Position numbers and translations under genes: made by a program. This document shows positions 17,417 to 26,742 of a stretch of 64,000 nt of DNA, in pieces. The notes below the pieces were generated by a model, which was given only the letters and a program-made list of their open reading frames with translations, ran no database searches and was not told where the DNA came from. The stretch covers positions 682,001 to 746,000 of the forward strand of contig NZ_CP130943.1 in the NCBI RefSeq assembly GCF_030656875.1, given 5' to 3'. Source of the DNA: Prescottella sp. R16 (GTDB lineage Bacteria > Actinomycetota > Actinomycetes > Mycobacteriales > Mycobacteriaceae). How positions within the stretch are numbered: the stretch's first letter is position 1; each line of letters starts with the position of its first letter.

Positions 17417-19759
17417 CTAGTGCGTCGCCAGTGCGATCCGCTGGCGTTCGGCCGCGGTTTCGGGTCGACCCTCGCCGGGCAGATCGACGCGGACGTGGTG
17501 GAGGCGTCCGGTGAAGTCGAAGCGACCGGTGATGTCGCTGCACACGGGGCTGCCGCGGTTGAGGCCGATGTCGAGCTGTTCGTTCATGCTGAACATTGCG
17601 CGGGTGGTTTCCTCGATGCGGCCGCGGGCCACCTCGACACCGTCGACGGACAGGATTGCGGTGCCGCCCTTGCCGAGACCGCCGCCGTCGTAGACGAACT
17701 CGACGGAGACCTCACGGGTGGCGTCGGTGAGTTCGACGTCGGAGCGGATGTAGGTGAGTCCGCCGCCACTGAAGTGGTAGCAGAACACCGGTGTGGAGTC
17801 GACGACGTACAGGGCGAGTCCGCCGAACGATCCGCCGAGGCTCGCCAGGACGCCTTCACACGGCTTTCCGCCGGTCTCGAGGGAGGCGGTGAGCGTGTAC
17901 GAGCGGTTGAACAGCGGCGGTGCCGCCTTCTCCGGCAGGCCGTTCATGTGCGGGTACAGGGTGATCGAGGTGCGTCCGCGCAGCGGGTGCGGCGGCCGGT
18001 CCTCGGGGGCGGCGTTACGGGTCACGGTCCGGTCGTCGAGCGGCAGTACCTGGAACTTGGCGGCCTCGACGAGGAACTTCTGCTTGAGTTCCTCGAGTTT
18101 CTCGGGGAACTCGGCGGCCACGTCCCGGGCCTGCGACCAGTCGACGGTGGTGTCGTACAGTTCCCACCGGTCCTCGTCGAACGTGGGCAGTTGCAGCCCG
18201 TAGGTGGCCATCAGCCACGGCGCCCGGTGCAGTGTCACTGCGGTCCAGCCGTGGTCGTAGATGCCGCGGTTGCCGTAGATCTCGAAGTACTGGGTGGTGT
18301 GCCGGTCGGCGGCGTCGGCGTCGGCGAACGTGTAGTTCATCGAGACACCTTCCATCGGCTTCTGGGGGACACCGTCGACGGTGTCCGGGGCCGGGACGCC
18401 GACGGCCTCGAGGATCGTCGGGGTGATGTCGACGCAGTGGTGCCACTGGTTCCGGACGACACCGGTGTCACTGATTCCCTTGGGCCAGTGCGCGATCAGA
18501 CCGTTGCGGGTGCCGCCGTAGTGCGACGCGGCCTGCTTGGTCCACTGGTAGGGGGTGTCGAGGGCCATCGCCCACGACGCCGGATAGTGCGGGTAGCTCT
18601 CCGGGGTGCCCAGCAGGTCGAGCTTCTCGAGCACCTCCGCGGTGGTCTGCTTGTAGCCGTTGAGGCCGGCGAGGTAGTTGAACGAGCCCTCCATACCGCC
18701 CTCGGCGGATGCGCCGTTGTCGCCGAGCATGTACAGCACCAGCGTGTTGTCGAGAGCGCCGGACGCCTGCAGGTGGTCGACGAGCCGGCCGACCTGGTCG
18801 TCGGTGTGCTCGAGGAACGCCGCATACAGTTCCATGAGGCGTGCGGAGACGAGCTTCTGATCGTCGTCCAGTTCGTCCCAGTGTGGCAGTCCCGGTGCCC
18901 ACGGTGCGAGTTCGGTCTCGGGCGGTACGACGCCGAGCTGCTTCTGCTTCTCGAGGGTGATCTCGCGCAGGCGGTCCCAGCCCTCGTCGAACTCGCCGCG
19001 GTACGTGTCGAGGTAGCTGTCCGGCACCTGGAGCGGGGCGTGGCATGCACCGAACGGCAGGTAGCAGAACCACGGCTTGTCGGGGTCCATCGTGGACACC
19101 GAGTCGATCCACTCGATCGCGTTGTCCACCAAGTCTTCCGACATGTGGTACCCCTCCTCGGGGGTACGCGGCAGGTCGACGACGGTGAAGTCGCGGTAGA
19201 GGACGGGGGAGAACTGGTCGGACTCGGCGCCGAGGAAGCCGTAGAAGCGGTCGAAGCCTTCACGGGTGGGCCACCGGTCGAACGGGCCGGCCTCGCTGAT
19301 CTCCCACGTCGGCGTCTGATGCATCTTGCCGAACGCGCCGGTGGCATAGCCGTTGCCCTGCAGGACGCGGGCCACGGTTGCGGCCGACGCCGGACGGGTC
19401 CCGTTGTAACCCGGTGCGGCCGTAGCCTGTTCGGCGATAACGCCGAAGCCGACACTGTGGTGGTTGCGGCCGGTGAGGGTGGCGGCGCGGGTCGGCGAGC
19501 ACAGTGCGGTGGTGTGGAACCGGGTGTACTTGACGCCGTCGGACGCCAGTCGTTCCGCGGTGGGGGTGCGGCACGGTCCACCGAATGCCGACGCGGCGCC
19601 GAAGCCGACGTCGTCGAGCATCACCAGCAGGACGTTGGGGGCACCGGCGGGCGGGCGCACCGGCTGCGGGCGGGTGAACGGCTCCTTCTGGTCGCGGTAG
19701 TCGACGGATGCCGGCGGCTGTGGATCGTTCGGCACGATCGGTATCGAATGACGGTTCAC
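17417..19759 (-). CDS. Large type I sulfatase (AtsA/AtsD-like arylsulfatase)
   Basis: 780 residues. DD at 49-50 (LLVMLDDVGFG), formylglycine motif C87-S-P-T-R91, GKMHQTP, MLGDNGASAEGG; a beta-rich C-terminal region from about residue 560. GTG 19759 is chosen for the GAGAGG seven bases upstream; a start at 19810 would place the hairpin at 19783-19806 inside the coding region. It is divergent from a TetR gene, with a 15-bp palindrome between them, and a TauD-type dioxygenase follows that TetR. Together they look like a sulfate-ester/sulfonate scavenging unit. No signal peptide seen. Confidence 0.9.
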   Translation of the reverse strand: MNRHSIPIVPNDPQPPASVDYRDQKEPFTRPQPVRPPAGAPNVLLVMLDDVGFGAASAFGGPCRTPTAERLASDGVKYTRFHTTALCSPTRAATLTGRNHHSVGFGVIAEQATAAPGYNGTRPASAATVARVLQGNGYATGAFGKMHQTPTWEISEAGPFDRWPTREGFDRFYGFLGAESDQFSPVLYRDFTVVDLPRTPEEGYHMSEDLVDNAIEWIDSVSTMDPDKPWFCYLPFGACHAPLQVPDSYLDTYRGEFDEGWDRLREITLEKQKQLGVVPPETELAPWAPGLPHWDELDDDQKLVSARLMELYAAFLEHTDDQVGRLVDHLQASGALDNTLVLYMLGDNGASAEGGMEGSFNYLAGLNGYKQTTAEVLEKLDLLGTPESYPHYPASWAMALDTPYQWTKQAASHYGGTRNGLIAHWPKGISDTGVVRNQWHHCVDITPTILEAVGVPAPDTVDGVPQKPMEGVSMNYTFADADAADRHTTQYFEIYGNRGIYDHGWTAVTLHRAPWLMATYGLQLPTFDEDRWELYDTTVDWSQARDVAAEFPEKLEELKQKFLVEAAKFQVLPLDDRTVTRNAAPEDRPPHPLRGRTSITLYPHMNGLPEKAAPPLFNRSYTLTASLETGGKPCEGVLASLGGSFGGLALYVVDSTPVFCYHFSGGGLTYIRSDVELTDATREVSVEFVYDGGGLGKGGTAILSVDGVEVARGRIEETTRAMFSMNEQLDIGLNRGSPVCSDITGRFDFTGRLHHVRVDLPGEGRPETAAERQRIALATH

Positions 19760-19782
19760 ATCAAGGCCTCTCGATCGATTTA

Positions 19783-19806
19783 GGAGGTGCCGCGGTCGGC
19801 ACCTCC
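19783..19806. other. 5' UTR hairpin ahead of sulfatase
   Basis: Perfect 10-bp stem GGAGGTGCCG / CGGCACCTCC with a 4-base loop, just upstream of the sulfatase ribosome site. A second hairpin, CCCGCCTT / AAGGCGGG (19860-19878, 3-base loop), lies further upstream. Confidence 0.5.
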
Positions 19807-19914
19807 ACACATGTAAGGCACGTTCTTAAAGTCCGTGGGGTGGAGTTTCGTCAACCGATCCCGCCTTGTCAAGGCGGGTGCCCGAGGTGCGGTACGGCGC
19901 CGCCACTTGACGTT

Positions 19915-19929
19915 TAAGTCAGTGACTTA
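19915..19929. promoter_or_regulatory. 15-bp palindromic operator candidate, TAAGTCAGTGACTTA
   Basis: Perfect palindrome centred on G19922, ending 14 bases before the TetR GTG start and lying in the TetR/sulfatase divergent region. TACGGT at 19931-19936 may be the -10 box of a leaderless TetR transcript, so binding here would block it. Position argues for autoregulation. Confidence 0.65.
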
Positions 19930-19943
19930 CTACGGTTCGGTGT

Positions 19944-20576
19944 GTGACCAGCTCCGGTAGTGCCAAGGACGCGATGATCGAAGTAGCTGAACGCATGTTC
20001 GCCGAAAAGGGCATCGACGGTGTATCGATGCGCGACGTCGCCTCTGCTGCCGGGCAGAAGAACAATTCGGCGGTCCAATACCACTTCGGTGGCCGAGACG
20101 GACTCCTGCTCGAGGTGTTCCGGCGCCGTATGAAGGAGATCAACCGGAGCCGACGGCAGTTCCTCGACGACATCGACGCCGACGGACGCGGCCACGACGT
20201 ACGTGCCCTCGTCGAGGCCGTCGTGCTTCCGCTCGCGGACTATCTGCGCACTTCCGGGACCGAGTCCTACTACGCGCAGTTCATCGCCCGTGTCTCGCCG
20301 ATGGTGGACATGGGCAGTCCCGACCTGGAGGCGGTCAGCGACGCGAGTCGTGCGGTGTCGGCGCGGCTGATCGCCGCGCTCGACCACCTTCCGCGGCGGG
20401 CCGCGGCGGCCCGTACCGCACTGATGCTCAACATGGCGGTGTCCGGGCTCGCGATGTACGAGCAGCTCCGCGCCCACGGCAAGGCGATGGAGTCCGCGAA
20501 CTTCGACGAGACGGTCGCGCATCTCGTCGACATGTCGGTCGGTGCACTCGAAGCGCCCTTCACCCCACAACCCTGA
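19944..20576 (+). CDS. TetR-family regulator, divergent from sulfatase
   Basis: 210 residues from GTG 19944. The helix-turn-helix is GIDGVSMRDVASAAGQKNNSAVQYHFGGRDGL. The C-terminal domain is all-helical. The 15-bp palindrome at 19915 next to its start and the divergent sulfatase indicate that it controls both, and probably also the dioxygenase 52 bases downstream. Ligand unknown. Confidence 0.88.
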   Translation: MTSSGSAKDAMIEVAERMFAEKGIDGVSMRDVASAAGQKNNSAVQYHFGGRDGLLLEVFRRRMKEINRSRRQFLDDIDADGRGHDVRALVEAVVLPLADYLRTSGTESYYAQFIARVSPMVDMGSPDLEAVSDASRAVSARLIAALDHLPRRAAAARTALMLNMAVSGLAMYEQLRAHGKAMESANFDETVAHLVDMSVGALEAPFTPQP

Positions 20577-20628
20577 GCGACAACCCCGAGCCGGCGGAAG
20601 CCGCTCGAATCGACGATCGGAGAATGCA

Positions 20629-21546
20629 GTGCAGACCTTGACGACGTCCCGCACGGTCGAAATCGGAAGCCACTCGATCGAGTTCGGGCCGCGCGGAATG
20701 CGCAGGTGCGCTGACGGTTTCGAGGCGGAGCCGTACACGCGGTTCGAGGTTCGCCCGGTGACGCCGTACATCGGTGCCGAAATCCACGGCGTCGATCTAC
20801 GTGATCCGAGCGACGAGGTGATCGCGGACCTGCGCCGTGCGCTGCTGGAGTGGAAGGTCGTGTTCTTCCGTGATCAGCAGATCACCGGCGCCCATCACCG
20901 CGACTTTGCGCGGCACTGGGGCGAACTCGAGGTTCATCCGCTGCTGCCGCAGGGCGAGGTCTCCGAGGTGGTGCACTTCGAACGCGGCGAGCACAACCCG
21001 GGTACCGAGAACATCTGGCACGTCGACGTCACATGGCAGCAGCGTCCGCCGCTCGGTTCGGTGCTGCGCGCCCTCGACGTGCCGTCGGCCGGCGGCGACA
21101 CGCTGTGGGCCGACATGGGCAACGCGTACGACTGCTTGTCGGACGAGGTGAAGGAGCAGATCGAGGGTCGCGTCGCGATCCACGACTTCGTGCCGTCGTT
21201 CGGTCGGAGCATGTCCCCGGAGAAGCTCGCCGCGATGCGCGAGCAGTATCCGCCGGTCGCGCATCCGATCGTCCGCACCCATCCGGAGACCGGCCGGCGG
21301 ACGCTGTTCGTCAACAGTTTGTTCACCACCCACATCCCGGACATGGACCCCGCGGAGGGGGAAGCATTGCTGCGGCACCTGTTCGATCAGGCCAAGGTGC
21401 CGGACTTCCAGTGCCGGTTCAAGTGGCAGCCGAACTCGATTGCCTTCTGGGACAACCGGGCAACACAGCACTACGCGGCCAGCGACTACTTCCCGCACCG
21501 TCGGGTCATGGAGCGGGTGTCGATTCTCGGCGACGTCCCGGCATGA
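20629..21546 (+). CDS. TauD/TfdA-family Fe(II)/2-oxoglutarate dioxygenase
   Basis: 305 residues. Iron ligands H131-x-D133 (ENIWHVDVTW) and the distal His in FWDNRATQHYA; the 2-oxoglutarate Arg is in PHRRVMERVS. The C-terminus closely follows E. coli TauD (NRVTQHYANADY) and mycobacterial alkylsulfatase Rv3406. Such enzymes hydroxylate sulfonates or alkyl sulfates next to sulfur and release sulfite or sulfate. GGAGA precedes GTG 20629. Placement beside a sulfatase and its TetR supports a sulfur-scavenging or desulfation role. Confidence 0.9.
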   Translation: MQTLTTSRTVEIGSHSIEFGPRGMRRCADGFEAEPYTRFEVRPVTPYIGAEIHGVDLRDPSDEVIADLRRALLEWKVVFFRDQQITGAHHRDFARHWGELEVHPLLPQGEVSEVVHFERGEHNPGTENIWHVDVTWQQRPPLGSVLRALDVPSAGGDTLWADMGNAYDCLSDEVKEQIEGRVAIHDFVPSFGRSMSPEKLAAMREQYPPVAHPIVRTHPETGRRTLFVNSLFTTHIPDMDPAEGEALLRHLFDQAKVPDFQCRFKWQPNSIAFWDNRATQHYAASDYFPHRRVMERVSILGDVPA

Positions 21547-21625
21547 TCGACGGGGCGACGCCCGACCGGGCGTGCGTATCGTGAGGCCGACGACCAGCAC
21601 GGCCGGTCGGGAGGAGAGCACCGCG

Positions 21626-21988
21626 ATGACGCGACAGCAGTGGCGACCGAAGTCGTTCCGGGAAGGTGACGATCCGGATCCCCGGTTCACCCTCGCGAAC
21701 GAACGGACGTTCCTCGCATGGGTACGGACCGGCCTGGGCCTGATCGCGGCCGCGGTGGGTCTCGAGGCGTTCGGTTCCGACGTGGTCGGCCCGGCCGTGC
21801 ACACGGTGCTCGTCGTGGGCCTGCTGGTCGGGGCGTTGCTGCTGGTCGTGTTCGCGTTCCTGCGCTGGATGTCGGTGGAGGCGGCGATGCGGCACGGCCG
21901 CAGCCTCCCGGTGCCGGCGCTCGCCGCGATACTGGTCTGCATGATCGCCGGGGCGGCCGTCACGCTGCTCGTCGTCATGGTGCGCTGA
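21626..21988 (+). CDS. DUF202 membrane protein (first of pair)
   Basis: 120 residues with three predicted membrane helices. RFTLANERTFLAWVRTGLGLIAAAVGLE is the DUF202 signature. GGGAGGAGA precedes ATG 21626. Function of the family is unknown. It is followed after four bases by a second DUF202 protein. Confidence 0.85.
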   Translation: MTRQQWRPKSFREGDDPDPRFTLANERTFLAWVRTGLGLIAAAVGLEAFGSDVVGPAVHTVLVVGLLVGALLLVVFAFLRWMSVEAAMRHGRSLPVPALAAILVCMIAGAAVTLLVVMVR

Positions 21989-21992
21989 CGCG

Positions 21993-22328
21993 ATGCCGCC
22001 GATCGCCGACGGGCACGGAGACCCCGGGCTCCAACCGGAGCGGACCACGCTCGCCTGGGTGCGCACCGCGGCGAGCCTCGCGGCCGTCGCGTTCCTGTGC
22101 CTGCGGTACGTGCCCGGGTCGTCCACGATCGTGCAGGTCGTCGGGGTGTGGGCGGTGCTGGCGGCGTCGGTGACGATCGTGACCACCCGCCGTCGCCACC
22201 AGCGGGTCAGCGACAGGTTCGGGGCGGGATACGTCGACTACCCGTTCCTGCTCGTGGTGGGACTGACCGCGACGGTGGTGGCGCTCGCCGGGGTATCGGC
22301 GATCGTGGTCCTCACCACCGGAACGTGA
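21993..22328 (+). CDS. DUF202 membrane protein (second of pair)
   Basis: 111 residues, three hydrophobic helices; LQPERTTLAWVRTAASLAAVAF is the DUF202 signature. It starts four bases after the first DUF202 gene, so the two are probably co-translated and may form a hetero-oligomer. Function unknown. Confidence 0.83.
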   Translation: MPPIADGHGDPGLQPERTTLAWVRTAASLAAVAFLCLRYVPGSSTIVQVVGVWAVLAASVTIVTTRRRHQRVSDRFGAGYVDYPFLLVVGLTATVVALAGVSAIVVLTTGT

Positions 22329-22410
22329 CTGCCGGGTAGACGGCACAGGACATCGAAACTCCCGGTGGACGGGATCGGTGACCGGAGACACACCGGCGGC
22401 AGGTACTGAT

Positions 22411-22443
22411 GAAAGTGGACCCATCGTGTCCGAAAGTGGACCC
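22411..22443. repeat. Two direct repeats GAAAGTGGACCC, 21 bp apart
   Basis: Identical 12-mers at 22411-22422 and 22432-22443, 43 bases before the SDR start. The 21-bp period equals two helical turns, as expected for an activator bound as a tandem dimer on one face. Confidence 0.6.
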
Positions 22444-22486
22444 GACCGTGCCGTCACGGCCGCACGCCCCCGAGGAGAGGAACATC

Positions 22487-23332
22487 ATGGACGAATTCTC
22501 GAGTTTCGAGGGCCGCGTCGCCCTGATCACCGGAGCCGCCCGCGGACAGGGCCGGTCGCATGCGGTGGCGCTCGCCGAACGCGGCGCCGACATCGTCATC
22601 TGCGATCGGTGCGAGACGCCCGACGAAGTGGCCTACCCGCTCGCCACCGAGGACGATCTGGCCGAGACCGTGCGCCTCGTCGAGGCCACCGGACGCAAGT
22701 GCATCGCGGTCAAGGCGGACACCGCCGACCGGGCGGCGATGGATGCGCTCGTCGCGCGGGCGGAAGCCGAGTTCGGACGCATCGACATCGCGGTCGCGAA
22801 CGCCGGCATCACGCTCGCCGCACCCGTGCAGTCGATGACGTCGGCGCAGTGGGACGAGATCATCGCCAGCAACCTCACGGGTGTCTTCAACACGCTCGCC
22901 GCGGTCTCCCCCGGCATGGTCGAGCGTGGCTACGGCCGGATCGTGACGATCTCCTCGATGCTCGGCCGCGCCGGCAACACCAACATGGTCGGCTACTCGG
23001 CGTCGAAGTGGGGCGTCATCGGCATGTCCAAGAGTGCGGCACTGGACCTCGCCCAGCACGGCATCACCGTCAATGTGATTGCGCCGGGGAATGTCTCGAC
23101 CGGGATGATCCACAACGACATGCTGTACTCGATGATGCGTCCCGACCTCGAGGTGCCGACGGCGGACGATGTCGCCCCGATCTTCCAGGGCCTGCACGCG
23201 CAGCCGGTTCCGTGGCTCGAACCGTACGAGATCACCCGCGCCGTCCTGTTCTACGCCGCAGAGGCCAGCGCCCACATCAGTGGCACCGTCCTCCCGATCG
23301 ACGCCGGTAACGCAGCGCGTGTGACCGGGTGA
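22487..23332 (+). CDS. Mycofactocin-type short-chain dehydrogenase
   Basis: 281 residues from ATG 22487 behind GAGGAGAGG. The start RVALITGAARGQGRSHAVAL and the insert VAYPLATEDDLAETVRLVEA are hallmarks of the mycofactocin-coupled SDR family, in which NAD stays bound and electrons pass to mycofactocin. Catalytic Ser (ISSMLG) and Tyr-x3-Lys (GYSASKWG) are present. It overlaps the MFS gene by four bases. Substrate probably a secondary alcohol; a steroid alcohol is possible. Confidence 0.87.
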   Translation: MDEFSSFEGRVALITGAARGQGRSHAVALAERGADIVICDRCETPDEVAYPLATEDDLAETVRLVEATGRKCIAVKADTADRAAMDALVARAEAEFGRIDIAVANAGITLAAPVQSMTSAQWDEIIASNLTGVFNTLAAVSPGMVERGYGRIVTISSMLGRAGNTNMVGYSASKWGVIGMSKSAALDLAQHGITVNVIAPGNVSTGMIHNDMLYSMMRPDLEVPTADDVAPIFQGLHAQPVPWLEPYEITRAVLFYAAEASAHISGTVLPIDAGNAARVTG

Positions 23333-24834
23333 CGACACCACCGGCACCCGAGTCGTCCGGGACGCCCGCCCCACGCACTGCGCGGGGCGGGCTCGCCGTC
23401 GCGGTCCTGAGTCTGAGCGGCATTCTCGTCGCACTGCTGCAGACGCTGATGGTGCCGGTACTGCCGTCGTTCGCCGTCGACCTCGGTATCCCGGCCACGA
23501 GCGCGTCCTGGTTGGTCACGATCACCTTGCTCACCGGCGCCGTCGGTACCCCACTGATCGGCCGGCTCGCCGACATGTTCGGTAAACGCACGATGCTGCT
23601 CGTGTGTCTCGCCCTGATGGTGGCCGGTTCGGTCGTCGCGATCCTCGGATCGGGTTTCGCGGCGGCGGTCGTCGGCCGGGGCCTGCAGGGATTCGCGGTG
23701 GCGTTGATGCCCGTCGGGATCAGCATGATGCGCGACATCCTGCCGGTGGAGAAACTCGGCACCGGGGTCGCGTTGATGAGCGCCACGATCGGTATCGGCA
23801 GCGTGTTCGGGGCCCCGCTCGCCGGTGTGCTCTACGACCACCTCGGTTGGCGGTCGCTGTTCTGGGTGCCCGCGGCGGGCGCGATCCTCATGGCCGTCCT
23901 GCTGCCGCTCGTCGTCCCCGAATCGGCCACCCGCTCCGGCGGCCGATTCGACTACGCGGGCGCCGTGCTGTTCACGACCGCACTCACCGCGATCCTGCTC
24001 GCGATCTCCAAGGGTGGGGCGTGGGGGTGGTCGAGTCCGGCAGTGATCGCTCTCGCCCTCGTCGGAATACTCGGGCTGGCGTCGTGGATTCCGTTGCAGT
24101 TGAAGACGTCCGAACCGCTCGTCGATCTGCGTACCTCGGTCCGTCGGCCCGTGCTGGTCGCCAACACGTGCGCGCTGCTGCTCGGCTTCGCGATGTTCCT
24201 CAGTTCGTACGCGTCGTTGCAGGAACTACAGGTGCCGGCGGCGACGGGCTTCGGTCTCGGCCTCAGTGCCACCCTGGCCGGGATGGTGATGTTGCCCGGC
24301 GGTGTCGCGATGATCGTCCTGGCACCGGTCACGGCAGCGATGATCCGCCGGTGGGGTGCTCGGGTGACACTCGTGATCGCGGCCGGTGTGATGGCCGTCG
24401 GATTCGCGGAGCGGGGCGTCCTGGGCAGCACCGTGCTCACCGTCGGCATCAGCGCCTTCGTCATCTCGATCGGTGTCGCGTTCGCGTTGGCCGCGATGCC
24501 GGTCCTCATCACCACGTCGGTGCCGCTCGACCAGACCGCGTCGGCCAACAGCGTCAACAGCCTCGTGCGGGCCGTCGGCACGTCCACTGCGAGCGCGGTC
24601 GGTGCCGCGGTCGTCGCCGCGTCGACCGTGACGGTCGGTGCCGCGGTGGTGCCCGCCCAGACCGGTCTCGACCGGCTGTTCTGGCTCGGGACGGCCGTCT
24701 CGGCGGTCGCGCTGATCGTCGTCGGGTGCATCCCGTTGGTGGCCGGGAAACAGGAGAACTCCGGGAACACGAACGCCGGCGGCGGCCACGACGTGCGTGG
24801 CGCCACCGGCGTCGATGTCACCGAACCTGCCTAG
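23329..24834 (+). CDS. MFS transporter, DHA2-like (14 helices)
   Basis: 501 residues, about 13-14 hydrophobic helices. SASWLVTITLLTGAVGTPLIG and GRLADMFGKRTMLLV are MFS loop motifs, and GRGLQGFAVALMPVGIS resembles the DHA2 antiporter motif. GTG 23329 overlaps the SDR stop. Probably a drug or metabolite exporter, or uptake of the SDR substrate; direction cannot be told from sequence. Confidence 0.87.
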   Translation: MTTPPAPESSGTPAPRTARGGLAVAVLSLSGILVALLQTLMVPVLPSFAVDLGIPATSASWLVTITLLTGAVGTPLIGRLADMFGKRTMLLVCLALMVAGSVVAILGSGFAAAVVGRGLQGFAVALMPVGISMMRDILPVEKLGTGVALMSATIGIGSVFGAPLAGVLYDHLGWRSLFWVPAAGAILMAVLLPLVVPESATRSGGRFDYAGAVLFTTALTAILLAISKGGAWGWSSPAVIALALVGILGLASWIPLQLKTSEPLVDLRTSVRRPVLVANTCALLLGFAMFLSSYASLQELQVPAATGFGLGLSATLAGMVMLPGGVAMIVLAPVTAAMIRRWGARVTLVIAAGVMAVGFAERGVLGSTVLTVGISAFVISIGVAFALAAMPVLITTSVPLDQTASANSVNSLVRAVGTSTASAVGAAVVAASTVTVGAAVVPAQTGLDRLFWLGTAVSAVALIVVGCIPLVAGKQENSGNTNAGGGHDVRGATGVDVTEPA

Positions 24835-24837
24835 GCG

Positions 24838-26691
24838 TCACATCTTCGGCAGCAGGCGATCCATGAACGAGTTCGTGAAGATACGGTGCGGATCGATCTC
24901 GTCGTACCGGGCCCGCGCGGTGTCCCAGTTGTGGACGTTCGACACGCCCTCCATGTAGGTGGCGCGCATCCCCTTCTCGACGATGTCCGTGTCGGTGTAC
25001 GGGTTCGGGCCGAACGCCCAGCCCTTCGACCACTCGGGGCGGAACGTGGCGTTGTCGTCGTTGTAGTGCTGACGCATCCACTGCTCCATCTCCCGGTAGA
25101 ACTCGAACATGCCGGGGGTACCGGGCACGCCGAGAACGTTCAGCCAGATGGCGACGTCCCAGTCCTGGTGGTCGGGGCGCGGGCGGGTCGCGGCGATGGT
25201 CGGGGCGCCGGCCGACGGGACCAGCACCTCGCTCGCCTGGTCGAGACCACAGCACCGGATCTCGACGGGGCCGTTGAGCGGGAACTCGCCCTTGGCGCGG
25301 TACTCCTCGATCTTCCCGTGGAACCACTGCGTGAAGTCGTGGATGACGGTCGCGATGTTCGCGCGGCTCGTGACGACGGCGCCGCCGCCCTCCGTCAACC
25401 GCAGGGTGGTCGCCTTGATGTAGAACTGGACGTCCTTCGACCAGCCCCAGATATCGCTCGAATTGGTCGCGGCCAGGCCGAGTTTGGTGATCTCGTACAT
25501 CGCCGGACCGAACATCGGCGCGATGCCGGGGTTACCGGAGTTGATCGCCCCGATCATGTCGGTGAGCGGCTCCGGCAGATTGTCGGAGAAGATGTAGTTG
25601 TAGGGGGCGTTCACCTCACGCGACTGCGGCGGCTTGCCGACCAACGATCCGGCGCTGCCGAGGCTTCCGGAGCTGCCGACCTCGTTCGACGAATCCGGCT
25701 TGGTGGGGGAGACGGTCCACACCTTCATCCACGGCTTGTCCGTGAACGGGTACCAGATGGCCTCGGCACCACCGGATTCGGCGACGTACTTCTCGAAGGT
25801 GCGCCCCTTCGCGCCCTTCGCGGCGAACAGTTCCTGCCACGGGATGTCGGTGAAGCTCTGGCACCGCTGCCGGATGTTGGGGCCGGCCTGCAGTGTCACC
25901 GACGTCAGGAAACACCGGCCGAGGTTGGTGAGCAGCGGCAGAATCTCGGGGTCGTTGCGCTTGTAGGTCTTCAGCGCGTACGCGCTGCCGTTCCACTCGA
26001 CTGCGGTGAGTTCGGTGACCAGGTTGCTCAGCGAGCCGTAGGTGTGCCCGGGAAGAGTCGACTGCCCCTCGGCGGGCAGCGCGGCACCGTGCGCGTTGAC
26101 CGCGAGCGCACCCGCGATCGACAGCACACCCGGCGCCGGCAGGTTCGCGAAACCGAGGTCGTGTTTCTGCAGTTCGGTGACGATCGCGTCGAGGCTCGCG
26201 CCCGCACCGGCGGTGACGGTGTTCGGGTCACCGGGATTGACGGTGATCGAGTTCAGGTGCGTCATGGTGTCGGCGAGGATCACCTTCTCGACGTTCGCGC
26301 CGTTCTCGACGGTGAGCGGCGTCCACCCGTGCATCGCGCCCCGCGGACGGATCTTGTAGCCCTTGTCGTGGGCCCAGTTCACGAGACGGACGACGTCGTC
26401 GGCCGACTTCGGCGAGCACACCCAGGTGGCGTCCAGGACGATCTCCTTGGACCAGTTCTGGTACGCCTGCTGGAACAGGGCGATGCCGTCCGGGAAGTCC
26501 GGCGGCGTCGGCAGCGGGGCGACCGGCCCCGTCGAACCGAGCGAGCCGAGGGAACCTGCGGACCCGGAGGATCCGGCCGGAACAGCAAAGGCCGGGGTCC
26601 AGCCGCCGACCACCGCGCCGGCCGCCAGCACGCCCGCGCCGGCGGCGAGGAACCCGCGCCGTGAAAGCCGGGACTCGTCGAGTGACGTCAT
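24838..26691 (-). CDS. Tat-exported BCO2-type (class II) cholesterol oxidase
   Basis: 617 residues of the vanillyl-alcohol-oxidase family. Tat signal SRRGFLAAGAG at 10-20. FAD is probably bound covalently at His121 (RPRGAMH121GW), which coincides in number with BCO2 of Brevibacterium sterolicum. Glu310, Glu477 and Arg479 (PVEIR) match the BCO2 catalytic Glu311, Glu475 and Arg477. It converts cholesterol to cholest-4-en-3-one with O2. Two Gly/Ser-rich stretches (41-54 and 339-351) are unusual. The gene is convergent with the MFS gene (3 bases apart). Confidence 0.92.
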   Translation of the reverse strand: MTSLDESRLSRRGFLAAGAGVLAAGAVVGGWTPAFAVPAGSSGSAGSLGSLGSTGPVAPLPTPPDFPDGIALFQQAYQNWSKEIVLDATWVCSPKSADDVVRLVNWAHDKGYKIRPRGAMHGWTPLTVENGANVEKVILADTMTHLNSITVNPGDPNTVTAGAGASLDAIVTELQKHDLGFANLPAPGVLSIAGALAVNAHGAALPAEGQSTLPGHTYGSLSNLVTELTAVEWNGSAYALKTYKRNDPEILPLLTNLGRCFLTSVTLQAGPNIRQRCQSFTDIPWQELFAAKGAKGRTFEKYVAESGGAEAIWYPFTDKPWMKVWTVSPTKPDSSNEVGSSGSLGSAGSLVGKPPQSREVNAPYNYIFSDNLPEPLTDMIGAINSGNPGIAPMFGPAMYEITKLGLAATNSSDIWGWSKDVQFYIKATTLRLTEGGGAVVTSRANIATVIHDFTQWFHGKIEEYRAKGEFPLNGPVEIRCCGLDQASEVLVPSAGAPTIAATRPRPDHQDWDVAIWLNVLGVPGTPGMFEFYREMEQWMRQHYNDDNATFRPEWSKGWAFGPNPYTDTDIVEKGMRATYMEGVSNVHNWDTARARYDEIDPHRIFTNSFMDRLLPKM

Positions 26692-26742
26692 TCCTGTACT
26701 CCAAAAATGTCGAGGGGGAGGGAGATTCGGATGCAGATGTGC

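Noticed and set aside
17276..19783. 835-codon open frame on the plus strand
   Set aside because: Antisense to the sulfatase, which has all catalytic motifs.
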